In this document: piece by piece, positions 12,201 to 24,000 of the stretch
Layout of the letters: each line of letters begins with the position of its first letter
How positions within the stretch are numbered: position 1 is the stretch's first letter
Source of the DNA: Nemopilema nomurai
Lineage: Eukaryota; Cnidaria; Scyphozoa; Rhizostomeae; Rhizostomatidae
Assembly (NCBI GenBank): GCA_003864495.1
Contig: ML133496.1
Location: 2,385,631-2,449,630, forward strand
DNA: 64,000 nt
Direction of reading: 5' to 3'
Program-made: the position numbers and the translations under genes
The notes under the pieces: generated by a model
The model's input: the letters and a program-made list of their open reading frames with translations, nothing else
Database searches by the model: none
What the model was told of the DNA's origin: nothing

Positions 12201-15200
12201 AAAGTTTACACACTGTTTTAGAGCTCTCCAATCTTCACAAGTATAAAAATGTGCATAAGGAATTCAAGACTATTCCACACAATACAAAACATGATTCGAA
12301 TTAAAAGGCTTATTTTCTAGAAACTTGTAATTTAACATTTCACTTGAACTTTAAAAAATGATGCATAATTTACAAACCAAAACAACACCAGGAACAACAT
12401 CCTCTAGCTTCCCTCCATTTAAAATGCAGTCTTTTATATCAGAAGGAACTTCATAGCTTTTCAAATGCTTTGGGAGAAACATCTTCTTCCGTCTATGGAA
12501 CAATTTATTTATTAGCAAAAGTTTTGTGGGTCATAAGAGGAACTAAATTATCTCAGTCAATTAAAACCTTGCAGATAGTAGAAGCAAGAGGCCAGTCTTC
12601 GTCATAAGAAAATCACCATGCGTGTTGTAAACCACACGTATTATTCCTTTCATGCGTGCGATTCACACTCTTACATATCTGGCTATTTCAGACCCTCTTT
12701 ACACCGTCCCTTCAAAAACGGTACCGTGACAGTACAAAATTCGTTTCCCGATAGCAGAGGGTAAAAATTTGTTGTTTCTATCGTTGTAATTCTACCGGAA
12801 AAGGCTGTATACGATCACGTGTCTACAGTAACATGTGGTCTTTGGATACAAATATAGCGCGTCATCTTAAATTATTTGGCGGCGGCGGCAATAAATTTAT
12901 TAAATAAGACGAGGGTCTGAAAGAAGCTGGAAACTCACATATTATATCAGGCAAAATAAATCATAGGTTAATGCTGCAGCGCAGTTTTATACTCATTACA
13001 GCCACTTTGAGAAAGAAGAAACAATTGCTTACACGGAAAAATGTTAGGAGAAGAGATATTGGATTTGGAAAATTTTCTAAGAACAAAAATGGTCTGGCCA
13101 CTTTCAAGCACTCATTTATGAACTGAGAATATATGATAGAATATTTTTGATTTCCCGCTTGTCTGCCATGTTGGTATCAAGGTGTGCATTTTTCAGATCG
13201 AGAGCTACTTTGCAAAACAAGATTGGGCTACCGTATTTCAACGTATTTGACGTATTTCTGATTTTCATATAATTCATCGACCGTAATTCGTCTTAATTCG
13301 TCGTACTTTGTCGGGAAAAACAATTTTTTCATTTCTTCCGATGAATTACATTGAGTTACGTTCTATAAGGATTATTTACGTTAGGAGGTTTTCATAAAAT
13401 TTGTTCGGTTTTCATATAACGGAAATAATCTTAATTGATCGTAGACTCTGAATTCCGATGAAATACGTCAAAATAGGTCATATGAAAACACAATAGGAAG
13501 ACACAATAGGCACTATTAAAAGGATCTGTCGATGTTGTTCAGCTAATGAAAGACAAAATTTCCAATTTTTCGTTAAAGAAAAAAATTTTATGAAGGTCGA
13601 AAGCAACGGTCAAACAAACGTCTCATGCGTGCGGTAAATCGCTCGCATTATTGGCGTTATGCGTGTGCCGATGCGTGCGCGTGCGATCGCACGCATCAAA
13701 CGACCAAGACTGAGAGGCTATTAAAGGTCTATAACCAAACAAATACCTTGTTGGTCGCTGGCCAGGTAGCACCATATTCAGTTCTCTGCCATTTCTGGAA
13801 TCAAAGAGCACCAAATAAAATACCCAGAGAACAACTGATATGCAAGAATTTGTGGATAATGTTAACCTGGAATCAGTGCAGAGTAATTTATGAAAATCAT
13901 CGCCTGCAAAGAGCCACAAATTGTACAGGGATTGTTGTTAACAGTTCCAAAGTCATCTTCCAGGCGAAATTTGGAAGCACCCTACAAGCTCTTCTGCATG
14001 TGAAATGTAGATTCTGCATAGGGCATCTGTTTATTCACATTAACAAAACTCTCATCACTAATCTTTGCAAACATGTATTCATCTTTGGTAGGCGATACAT
14101 TGTTGTGATAATTGCAAAATTAAGATTATTCAGATATCCACTGCCAATTACCTAATCTAAATGTAGGTTGTGCGTGAAAACTAGAAACAGGCTGCCCTGT
14201 TGCTTAATATTTAATTTAATTGCACATGTATCAGACGGTGGTGTAAGACATTCAACTCAGTCTGATTTCTTTTTAAGTAAGCAAATTAACAAGCAGTAAT
14301 CAAAACTTCAAATACCTGAAATTGTTATTCTGTTGCCTCTGATTATATGAATTACCTCTTGGTGTTACATATGAAGTGGCATTCAGATCTTTCAAATTGC
14401 TTGAAGAGCCAAATTTCTTCCTAAAAAGTTTTAATTAACACTTGATTTACAGATATCAGTGAAATGACAGTTTTGAAATGGCAAAACTAAATTTTTTTGC
14501 TCCGTCAAAATGTTTGTCAGATAAAATTATATGCAACTGAAATGATACAGTAATGGTAAAGAAAAGAAAAGGAAGGCTTCAATTTCAGACTTCAATAAAT
14601 GCATTCAAAAATATAACTGTAATCAATCAAAATCCACATATTTCTTCCCTTCCATTTTAGCCATGATGATGAAAGTTATCATCTTTGAGAGCAATGCAGT
14701 AAGTTAAAACATCACACCATCTACCTCATATCCTCAGTACATTTCTCTACTTTCATTGCCCTCCAATGAGAACGTCTTTGCTTTGACTCAATCGCAGTCA
14801 CAAGCACCCAGTGTCCCAACTTTGGATTATAGCCCTTGCAGGCACCAAATGGAAAATAGATGTCATCGTCAATAAAGCCATATCTATTCATAATGCTTGT
14901 TATCAAGCCAACAAATTGCTTTTCTCTCAGAGGCTCTACCGCTGTCACTTCAACTTCTTGGCCATTTGCAACTCTCATTTTGCACAGTACAAAATCATTA
15001 ACCATGGGATAGTAAGTATTCACACAGGATGCTCTTGTAAATGTATGAGTGTTGTTGATAAGCCCAGACACATTTTTGAAATAAGTCACAATTCCATTAA
15101 TCTCAGTTGTACTTTCTACCTGATCAGAATCTGTGTCCCATTCATTGAACAAAAACACCTTGGTTGCAACCCAACCACCTTGTTCACTGGTTCTAGAAGC

Positions 15201-15560
15201 CTCAACAGTGACTTTGGTGCCAATTTGCACCTTTGTATTGCCAACAATTGTCTCTTGTGAGAAATAAATATGATCATCTATAAGACCTCTCCCACTATAC
15301 AAAGCTGTGACAGTACCATCAAATGTTTGAGTCAATGCAACTTCATTTTTACTAAGTGGATCCTGTTTGAAATTTGCCGTTTTCTCGTTTTCAGTGACTT
15401 TACTGTTTGATCCAGAATTATCTGTTGCTACTGAAATCTTGGGCTCCAATTGATCTGCCAAGTTTGAGTCATCTTTTGATGCAAATGCTTCGTCACTGAT
15501 GTTGACTCCAACAACAAAGTCACAAACACTTCCATAAAGTTTTGAAAGAAAGCCAAACAT
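3202..15560 (-). CDS. MOV10L1: MOV10L1, piRNA-pathway RNA helicase (19 coding exons)
   Basis: Germline 5'-to-3' superfamily 1 RNA helicase that feeds piRNA precursors to PIWI proteins. Exons in order: 15560-14725, 14420-14316, 12492-12378, 12123-12025, 11695-11590, 10930-10830, 10468-10377, 10154-10096, 9900-9835, 9498-9281, 8644-8411, 8055-7987, 7657-7467, 7125-6978, 6580-6431, 5793-5686, 4916-4776, 3847-3755, 3402-3202. All junctions keep phase, giving 3132 nt and 1043 aa. Human MOV10L1 is about 1211 aa. Exon 1 holds three cold-shock-like repeats (residues about 82-130, 155-205, 217-270; for example [10 protein letters not shown] and [10 protein letters not shown]). The cores then follow: GPPGTGKT (560-567), VFVDEAGQ (motif II), [34 protein letters not shown] and [12 protein letters not shown]. 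The start ATG has A at -3, and MFGFLSKL resembles the human start. MOV10 is the alternative family member, but the N-terminal repeats point to MOV10L1. The junction between exons 2 and 3 spans 1.8 kb and may hide further exons. Confidence 0.93.
4422..4450 (+). other. G-run cluster in MOV10L1 intron 17 (possible G-quadruplex)
   Basis: Four G runs (GGG, GGG, GGGGG, GGGG) lie within 29 bases with loops of about 1, 3 and 10 bases. It lies in the intron between the exons carrying helicase motif VI and the GNPH-DPFW segment. The long third loop makes folding only moderately likely. The C-rich complement would be in the MOV10L1 pre-mRNA, so any structure would be in DNA, not in that RNA. Confidence 0.4.
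11199..11530. repeat. Inverted-repeat-bounded segment in MOV10L1 intron 5
   Basis: AATGGCGTGCAA at 11199-11210 is mirrored exactly by TTGCACGCCATT at 11519-11530. The right end contains further GTGTGCG / CGCAC motifs (11459-11512). The 332-bp segment lies wholly inside an intron and has no coding frame. It could be a degraded small DNA element. Similar TGCGTGCG-rich stretches occur at about 12640 and 13622-13694 in the same gene. Confidence 0.4.
12686..12922. repeat. 237-bp segment with 12-bp inverted ends in MOV10L1 intron 2
   Basis: TTTCAGACCCTC at 12686-12697 is the exact reverse complement of GAGGGTCTGAAA at 12911-12922. The interior includes a (GGC)n run at about 12882-12893 flanked by AAATTATT and AATAAATTT, which can pair as a hairpin. 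No coding potential. A small non-autonomous element is the simplest reading. Confidence 0.4.
13679..13694. repeat. 16-bp perfect palindrome in a CG-rich patch
   Basis: GCGTGCGATCGCACGC reads the same on both strands. It sits in a CG-rich patch (13622-13697) with repeated ATGCGTGCG motifs, unlike the AT-rich surroundings. The patch could be the end of a small element of the kind seen at 11199-11530. Function is unknown. Confidence 0.4.
13867..14119 (-). other. Stop-interrupted reading frame inside MOV10L1 intron 2
   Basis: On the minus strand an 84-codon frame runs from 14119 to 13867 and is broken once, by TAG at 13984-13982. Its composition is protein-like ([18 protein letters not shown] before the stop, [17 protein letters not shown] after it), and it ends at CCAG|GTTAAC, a possible donor. 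It sits where human MOV10L1 has its central segment between the cold-shock repeats and the RRQLP-like region. I could not fit it in phase between exons 2 and 3, and its 5' side lacks a good acceptor. It could be a degraded exon, an exon with different limits, or chance. Confidence 0.25.
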
Positions 15561-18010
15561 TTTGTCATATGCATCTGATGCTACGAAATGCAACTTTGCA
15601 AGAGCCGCCTCTCATTCTCAGCAGGCTAACCAAAAAAGTCTGTGAAACAATGAAATGAATATAGATAGGAAGATATAAATTCTCATATTAATATGCTGAG
15701 ATATCAGATTAGATTGATTGTGGGGTGTCTTCATGAAAAGAACTCTAAAATTTAACACAATGCCATATCTACATCTACATCTTAATCAGTAAGACCCGAA
15801 AGGCATCACATTGATGGAGATTAACCCACCACCCATGCACTCCCATCGTATGTCATAGGGACAGTGAAAAGGATCAGAACTCTATAGGAGTTGGCTTTGT
15901 AAAATAAATGTTTATATGTATACAACACATATAAATAAGAAAACAGATAAGAGACAGAGCCAATGACAAGAAACAGTGAATAAATCACATTTTGTAGAGA
16001 AGTGGTTATAATAACACATTCTGTTTCTTGCCTGTTTACATTCTTATATTTTAATATTTCAAAAATATTGATACTACTGAGTTAAATAAAAGTACCATTT
16101 ACAGAACATTAAAAAATAGAGTTTTCAAAAAGCTATTCTTCAGGTAATCTTTTAAGAAAGAAATCCTCTTTAGGTTGTGGGCAAAGGGATTTGTCAAGTT
16201 TTCATCAGGGTTGTGTAGAAATGTCACTGTCGCCATAATACCAGCGCTAAAAGCCAGGCTGCACACTTTTGCGAATATCTCAGATGACGATTGACAATCT
16301 TAAAATGGTTGTTTCGGAAGGAAAAATGAAATTCTCGAAGCCATTTTTAGAGCAATGGGCAAATCATAACAAACATTAATAACAAAAAATTCTTTCAAAC
16401 TAAAGATTCTATAAAAATTCAGTCAAAATGGCAGTAATATGTCCAATTGTTGGGGGTACCACTCATTGTTGTTCCTAATGAAGCTACTTCTTGAAATCAA
16501 TGGGGGGTGGGGCTCCTCGTTTCCGGTCTTAATGATCCCCCTTTGAACATAAAAACACACGTGCGCATATTCTGTGTTTTCATGAGAGACCCACTGGCTC
16601 GGAATGAATGTGGATTGCAATCAGGTTAAGCCCCAATGTTAAAAACTTAATGTATGATATATTCATCGAGGTATCATTGATTCTAAAGAAATTATATATT
16701 TGTACTACTTACAACAATTGCATCCAGGAAAACGAAACTTTATTTTTTTCAACAGGGCACGCTTCCCCGTTCTCTGTCCGATAAAGAGGCTCACTCCTTC
16801 GCTGACTGCCTCCAAGGACTCCGTGACGTCAGTGGCATTGTAGTAGGGGGCGGTGGGGGATCATGGCCTCTTTAAAACAGTGAAGTTAGAAACAAGGGCG
16901 CAAACATTGTTTGTTTTGCAATACAGAACCATGGTATATGGAAAGGATTAGAGAAAACATAGGGACCCCACATCTCATTGCACTAAAGTTAGGAAAATCC
17001 TGTCGGAGCCAAAAGCCTATACACAGCTTCAAAGACGACCCAATTTCTCTTTACTTTAGTGCTATTTCTTAAAAGACAAAGAACTGGTTATATGGCTCTA
17101 ATTCAACTATGTCATGCAGAGATGCAGATCGAAAGCCGGGAATTAGATTCCAAGAAAATTTCTTGGCTTGGCAGAAAACTTTCAGCAAAGCTTGATAATA
17201 AACAACGTTCTATAATTTTTTTACATAATTCATATTTGCCAAAAATTAAAAGGATCCTGGAACAACTTAATTACGATCTTTTGTTGAAAACTTTCTCCTG
17301 ACTCAATAAAGCCCTTCAAAAAACTAATGCAAACTATTGGAACAACTATTGCACAAGGCACTTTTACCTAACAAAAAACTTTTTGTCTTGTTCCCCAGGT
17401 TCCCAGAAAGAAAAATACTTGTGCAGCTTTGATGCTATGCACTTTTGGCTCGAAGAATTCTAAGAACGAGCTCTTGTTGATTAGAGGGTGATCAGAATAA
17501 TTTAATCGTGTTGACCTGGAAACTATATAGTCGCAATACTGTTTCAACACTCAATGGCTACTTCCCGTGAATTGAAGAAATAAAATTATGACTTATGTTC
17601 TTCTATTCAAAATAACAGGCTCTGGGGCAAATTTCTCAAAACGACTAAATTTATCTGCTTAAAACTCTAAAGGTTTTATAAGGGTTCACATTTTCTTCCC
17701 TGTATTTTGGACTCAAATAAATTAAAGCTATTATATATATGCTTAAGTATATTATAGTATATTTATGCTTAAATTGTGCAGCTCCACTTCTTCATCTCCA
17801 TTGGTATAACGCAGAATAATGTTAGCACAAATATCTGTTCCATCGTTCCCATCCTGATTTTCTGGTCCGCAATTTACCGTTCCGTGTACGGGGATGCTCG
17901 ACTGTTGGACTCGGCTGGAAGAGGAACTAGATCGGGAAGCGCCAACACTCCAGAAGTTTTGCAAATTATTGCTCTGGTAGATCATTTCCCTGCATTTGGC
18001 ATTTGCTAAC
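15561..18010. promoter_or_regulatory. Divergent intergenic region between MOV10L1 and the sorting nexin
   Basis: The two genes are head to head with 2.45 kb between start codons, so this stretch should hold both promoters. A perfect CRE-type site TGACGTCA lies at 16824-16831, next to a G-rich patch (GGGGGCGGTGGGGG, about 16846). There is no obvious TATA box near either start. A minus-strand frame of 90 codons (18024-17752, serine-rich run SRSSSSSSRV) overlaps the expected 5' leader of the sorting nexin. I do not recognise it and do not call it a gene. Confidence 0.45.
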
Positions 18011-21000
18011 ATGGTAAGATTCAACTTGGTTTCTTTTCTCTTTTGAACATCGCGTTTAGACTATCATTCTTCCGATTTTGACTAGGCCTATTTGCAGGGT
18101 GCCAGTACAGCTGAAATGCAGTGAGAACACTTTTTCAGACCTCTAATTGCTTGCAGACCAGTTGACGCTACTGCAGCTATTTGCGTATGTTCTTGAACAA
18201 ATAAGGTGATATTTCCGCCTTAACAACATGGTCTTAACTCAAGGTCCTAACCGTTATATTGCAACCAGATGAAATTCTTAAATTTCATAGGAGGCTTTTT
18301 CAAATTTAAACAAGGCACACCTTTCTCTTCATTTCAATTGTGGCTACTTGAGAGGTAACAAACCCGTTTGCTAAGCATTTGTATTTAATTGGTCGTTTGT
18401 TTTTCAATTTCGAAAGAATCCGGTGAAATTTGTGACAGCAAAACGAGTCACATGATAATTGTCAACAATGTATCCATTTCTGTCACTTTGCAAATAGCGA
18501 TGCTTGTGGTCCATACCGGTACGGTCGGTTGAAACAATGTAACTAGAAATGTGCTGGTATTCATTATAAAAATTTGTATTATGAATTCTATTAAATCCTA
18601 CAAGTTGTTAATTCCTACAGAAAATTCTTTGTTTTCCAGTGTTTGTTAGTCGCTGCTTTTAGCGAGTATATTTAGAAATGATCTGTAACAGGCTCTTCTA
18701 CAATGCAGTATTTTTGATATGATACGAAGTTGTTATTATAAAGTGAGAGATGAGTTTATAATGCAGGGAAGGTATTTTGTATTTTTGTATTTGTTTCTAC
18801 CTACCTAGCTACCTAGTTTTTAGGATACTGGAAGGGGGAGGGGGAATTAATGCTATTGAGTGTTATCAGTGCAGCTATTCGTCCATAGAGCGCATTTTGA
18901 AACATATCAGAACTTGCATGTTTGAAGCCAGTTTGTATATTAAATATTTCCAATAAAAAATTTTAGATTTATATTAGCTGCTTTGAGGTCTTCATTTATA
19001 GCAAAAGGCACCAATTGCATTTATTTTAGCACAATGCATAATGCTCATTATTGGTTTGAAGTTAAAGTTTAGGAGGCTATGGTTTATGACTGCATGCTAT
19101 CTCCTAATTTGTTTGTGTGTGCATTTATTATGTAAAAATAATCATCATCCATTATTTACAACTATTTACCACAAACATTATCCATAACAATATTTCTAGC
19201 TTTGGTTTCCATAATGTTTCCTGCATCTTCTTTTCTGTCAGCAAACTCTGTTTGGACTATCCTTTCACACCTGCAGCCATCCCTTTTCATTCATCCACAC
19301 ACTTAAAAGAAAAATGAGGTGGTATGTGTATGATTGAGAAAGAAGCATTCTATAAGTTTGGTAAAATATCATTGTTTCAATATCTGCTTTGAATCATCTA
19401 TACACCAAGTATTGCATGATCTTGTCAAGTAATAACAACGGTACTCCAATTTAATCGAATGTGCTTAGAAAATTATTTTCGCAAAAGTTTATTCCATGAA
19501 TGGAAGCAAGTTAAATTCATGATGACTTTGTAGAGCTCTGTCCTACCATGGGAGTTTTTGAATAACTCTTCAATGTCACCTTTTGAGTCTTGAACTTCTT
19601 CAAAGACATTTTCAGTTTTATCTACCACAGAAGTCAAAATTTATCTTAAGTTTTTGAGAAATTGCCCTGTCAAGAAAGAAGTTTTTGAAAATATATTTCT
19701 GCCAATAACAATGGTTTTGCCAAACATTATCTGAGATTGTAGTGATAAGATATTATCTTTTAAAAGCTTTTTGCATTAATTATGAACTTTGTGGATTTTT
19801 TGTGAAAAAATTTGTTGTTGTCAAAGTGGTCCATTAAGGAAGTCAACAGCTGTAAGTCAGGTGAAAGAATTGATAATCACTTACTTCTTAAGGTAACAAA
19901 GTCTATAAAAATGATGCGCCATAAATACATGGCTGAATGCAATAGAATAGAGGCTTTGCTGTAACTCCAGTGATAACAGAGAAAATATTGACAGCAGAAG
20001 AGAGGATTAAGAGATACTGCAAATGTCTATAAGATTCATAAAAGCAAGGAGAAATGGGGCTTGCCAGGAAGAAGCCATTTGGGGAAACAAACATTAATAT
20101 GAAGATGAACATTTTCTTTCTTAGCACCTGATCCTTTTCCTTGACATTGATTTTTACTTGTTTTAGGAAAACAACACAGAGAATGATGCAAGTACAAATG
20201 CAGACACAGATTCAGAAAAACCCTTTATAAACTATGATGTAGCTGTTTTAGATGCATCAAAGGATGGTGAAGCTGTTACATTCACAGTACAAACAAAAAC
20301 AGTACATCATTCAACTTTGTTCTTTATCATGTTCTTTTTTTTATCATTATCATATCTTAGCCTTATGCATCTGCATTATTTCAAACCCCTAATGCTCGCT
20401 TCTTACTTGGTAAATATCCTGTGCTTTATTCATTGACCTTAAACAAACAGGAAAGGCAAAACATAGTTTCTCATAGATAAACTCTTTTTTTTTAACAAGT
20501 AATCCTTACTTATCCAGCTGATTGTTAATAACACCATTGTTTTGGTATTCCGCCCTTTTTTTAAATCTTTGCATTACGGTCAACTTGTGTCTAGGATTAC
20601 TTGCATCAAATAAGTATGTTCAATGTTAATTGAACATTAAGAATAGAATCCTTGAACACATTAAATGATTTTCCTTTCTTTTTCAAAGGGAGATGACTCA
20701 GAAAAAGGTGTAATTGTGTTGCGACAATTTGAAGATTTTGAATTCCTAAGTCATTGTTTAATTGCACACAATGATATCCTGTCAGTTGTGGCAAGTATAT
20801 AATTTTCAAGAAAAGTTTACTCTTCAGATTAATTTTAATCACATATTGCACTGATTATAGGTAAGGTTATTTTCATGATCAATTGAGATCTAATTGTTTT
20901 TTTGGCTTTGTGAGTCAGATGGTGTTTGAATTTGTTTATAGTTCTCTAATGTATTAAAAATCACTGCTTGATGACTGTTATAAAGTGCATGGTTCTATTC

Positions 21001-24000
21001 AGGCCGAGAATGAAACATAGATATATACCAAAGGTATTTTATGCTTAATGCCATCATCAGATAATTTGTAGATATTCTATGTTTTCATTATTAATAAAAT
21101 CATGAAATTGTTCCCATAAACTGTTATGCTTTTAATTTTTCCCTCAAAAAGGTACCAGTTTTGCCTCCAAAGCCAGTGCTTACACCAGTTGGTACTGAAG
21201 CAAAAACTAAAAAGCAACTAGGTTTGTTCCTTCAAACACATTTTCCCTCTTTGTTTTCTTTGATTCTCTTTGCCATTTTTTGCAAAATAAATGATTTTTT
21301 CAAATGTCACTGGAGAATATTTAAAATGTGCTGCCATTCAAAAATTAAAGCAGCCTCCATCCCTGGTGCTGTTTGTTCAATCAATAGTGGGGGACATGAT
21401 TTTGAAAGTATTGCCTTATTTTTGTTAAAATGTATCATTGTTAAATGTCATCTTATAAATTGCCAAATTTTAATGCCCTTAGGATAATTCATACTTTCAT
21501 TCTTTGTAGGGAAAGAGTCAAAAACCATGATTGGGGATGATTTCTCAAAAGATTGCAAAGCATTGCAGAAGTAAGTTGTCGAATGTGTTGTTACAAAGCT
21601 CTTAAGAAAAACTTTACTTTGTTCTTTTCTCTTTCTCCCACTTTTTGTATTTGCTAAAAGTGTCCAGCTCTTTCCTGTTCTACCCTGCTGTGTCATACTT
21701 TGCTTTACTCTTTGTAATCATTCTGTGTCTATTCCCAAAAATCTTACACCACCTTGCTTAATTCTCCTTTCTCCAACTCCATCCTGCTGTGCTCCATCTT
21801 TTGTTCTCCTTTTACACTTTGATGCGGTTTTTGATAATGTGAACTTTAATACTTTTAATCCGTCTTTATTCTGTTCTGCCCTACCATTTGTTATTCTGTT
21901 AGACTTTGGTGCTACTGGCTTCTTCTAGGTATCTGCAACTTGTCATTGCGGAGAAGAAGCTAAATGGAGACGAAACGTTAAAAGATTTCCTCACCAAAGA
22001 CAAGGTGATCTGCCAATTAATTACCTTTACGTAGATTTACTTTTATAACTAGGAAGCATAATTTGCTATGGTTTCTTGTCTCCATTATCAAATGTCTGCT
22101 TTTTCAAATTACTCCGTTTTCGGTGCTTCCAAGGGTGTTTCCATTAAAGCGATCTGTTTTCAAATCACTTTCGATAGCGTGTTCAAATGTCTCCGTTTGG
22201 ATGCGTATTAATTGAAATACAAAACCAAAAACGGAGACATTCCACTTCGTTTTCATGCAATGGAACCATAGCAATAGATGTTTGTAAATAATTCTGATCC
22301 CAGAATAGTCGAATTTTGATATTTGTCATTATCTGATGACCTGACTTAATCTGATGACGGTACGTATTGACAGGTTTGATTCCTTTATTTTATTTTCGCT
22401 TGATAATGTGCAATTCATATGAAGTGATGCAGTAGCTGAATGTATCACGATTAATAATTATCTGACAGTAGCGATCTTTTATTTGAAACTGAACCGTGAA
22501 AATCAACCTTCATTCGCTGCTGCTCTCTGGTTTTACAGTAGAATGTTATAATTTACTTTCTAAATGTCGTATTTTTCTATGCAGGCACCAGCAAGAGCAA
22601 ATGTGAAGAAGGGCCTATTCACGTCTTTGAAGGGAGCACTAGATGATGCTCGATTTCACAATCACAAAGTAAATTGTTTCTTACGTATTTCTTGAGTAGC
22701 CTGGTCATATATTAGGGTAACTAAATTTTAAGTAGAAGCATGCTTTGAGAGAGTTTTCAAATACGAATGTCTCAAAAAGAACTTTTATTTACTTTTGAGT
22801 TATTGCGACAGGTTTCTTTTGCTACTTATTCATTGTTCTTATTAATTTATTTATTTTGTAAGAATGAGAAGGTATAGGCTACCATCTAAGTTTGTTTAAA
22901 GTTTTTAAGATAAGATTGTTTGGATGACAATGAAAATGGTTTTGATATGATTTTTAGCAATTTATACTCGTGACTAGGCCCACATTTCGATCGATTATTG
23001 CAGGACATTGATGACGAGTTTCAGAGCATACGAACGGCGGCTGATCATCTGGCATTTGCAACTAAGAATTGCAATGAGGTGAGGCCTAATGGGTTGTACT
23101 TTGAGTTTTGTGTGGCAAAATTTGTGCAGATGAATGGGCCTAAGGTCTAATGAAGCGAGAGTACTTGCAGATGGAAGAATACAGTGGAACAGAGGAATTC
23201 ACTGAAAAGCAGAGAAGTTCACTGAAAAGCAAAGAAATATACTTAAAAACAATTGGTTCCACTAAAAAGCAGACGAATTCGCTAAAAAGCAGAGAAGTTT
23301 AGTAGGAAGGCTTTAGTCACCGGAAGCAGAGCTTTAATTCGAAAATGTGCCAGTTTTTCGAATCTAAGCATTATAACTCAGGTTCTATGGGACACATTTT
23401 GAATTTGCAGTTATTTTTCACCAATCGTTGAGGTCTATCAAGTGCCCTAGTTGCATGACAAGTAAATCAGACACTTTCATATCGATGATGTGGCCTTGAG
23501 ATACCAGAAATGTTCCTCTTTTTCGTTTTGTCTAACTATTTTTTCTTATACCTCAAAGGACCTTTCATTTCTACTTTGTAATGACATCAACACTAAGTCA
23601 CCTGTTTTTATTGCAGTGTTTGAAAAAGACGAACCTCGCAGAACAACGTATGTTCCTTTTTACACTAAATAAAGATTGATTCTAATGCTTAGTTAGTTTA
23701 AATTCAGAGATTAAATGATTAGAGATGATATTTAAAAGCTGCTTTATCCAACAAATGTGTTTGCGAAGCAGGAACAAATAATAGAAAAAGTAGAATGCGA
23801 AATCTGGACATTTAACGAAGTCTGTTTCAGAGCCTAAAACTGTTTACCATGTTTTCTATTGAAGCATCGTAAGAAGCCGCTAAATATGTCAACAAAGATT
23901 GGCTGGTATATGACCAAGTTATCAAATGATTGTACAGTAACTGCAAATGTAAACCAGTCATTAGTAACCTATTCGTAGATACTTCCCTGTGAGTGGCCAT

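Noticed and set aside
13623..14155. 176-codon plus-strand frame
   Set aside because: Antisense to the MOV10L1 intron, no splice or family support, crosses a CG-rich repeat patch.
17752..18024. 90-codon minus-strand frame with a serine-rich run
   Set aside because: No family, no splice partner, and it overlaps the expected first exon of the sorting nexin; probably chance.
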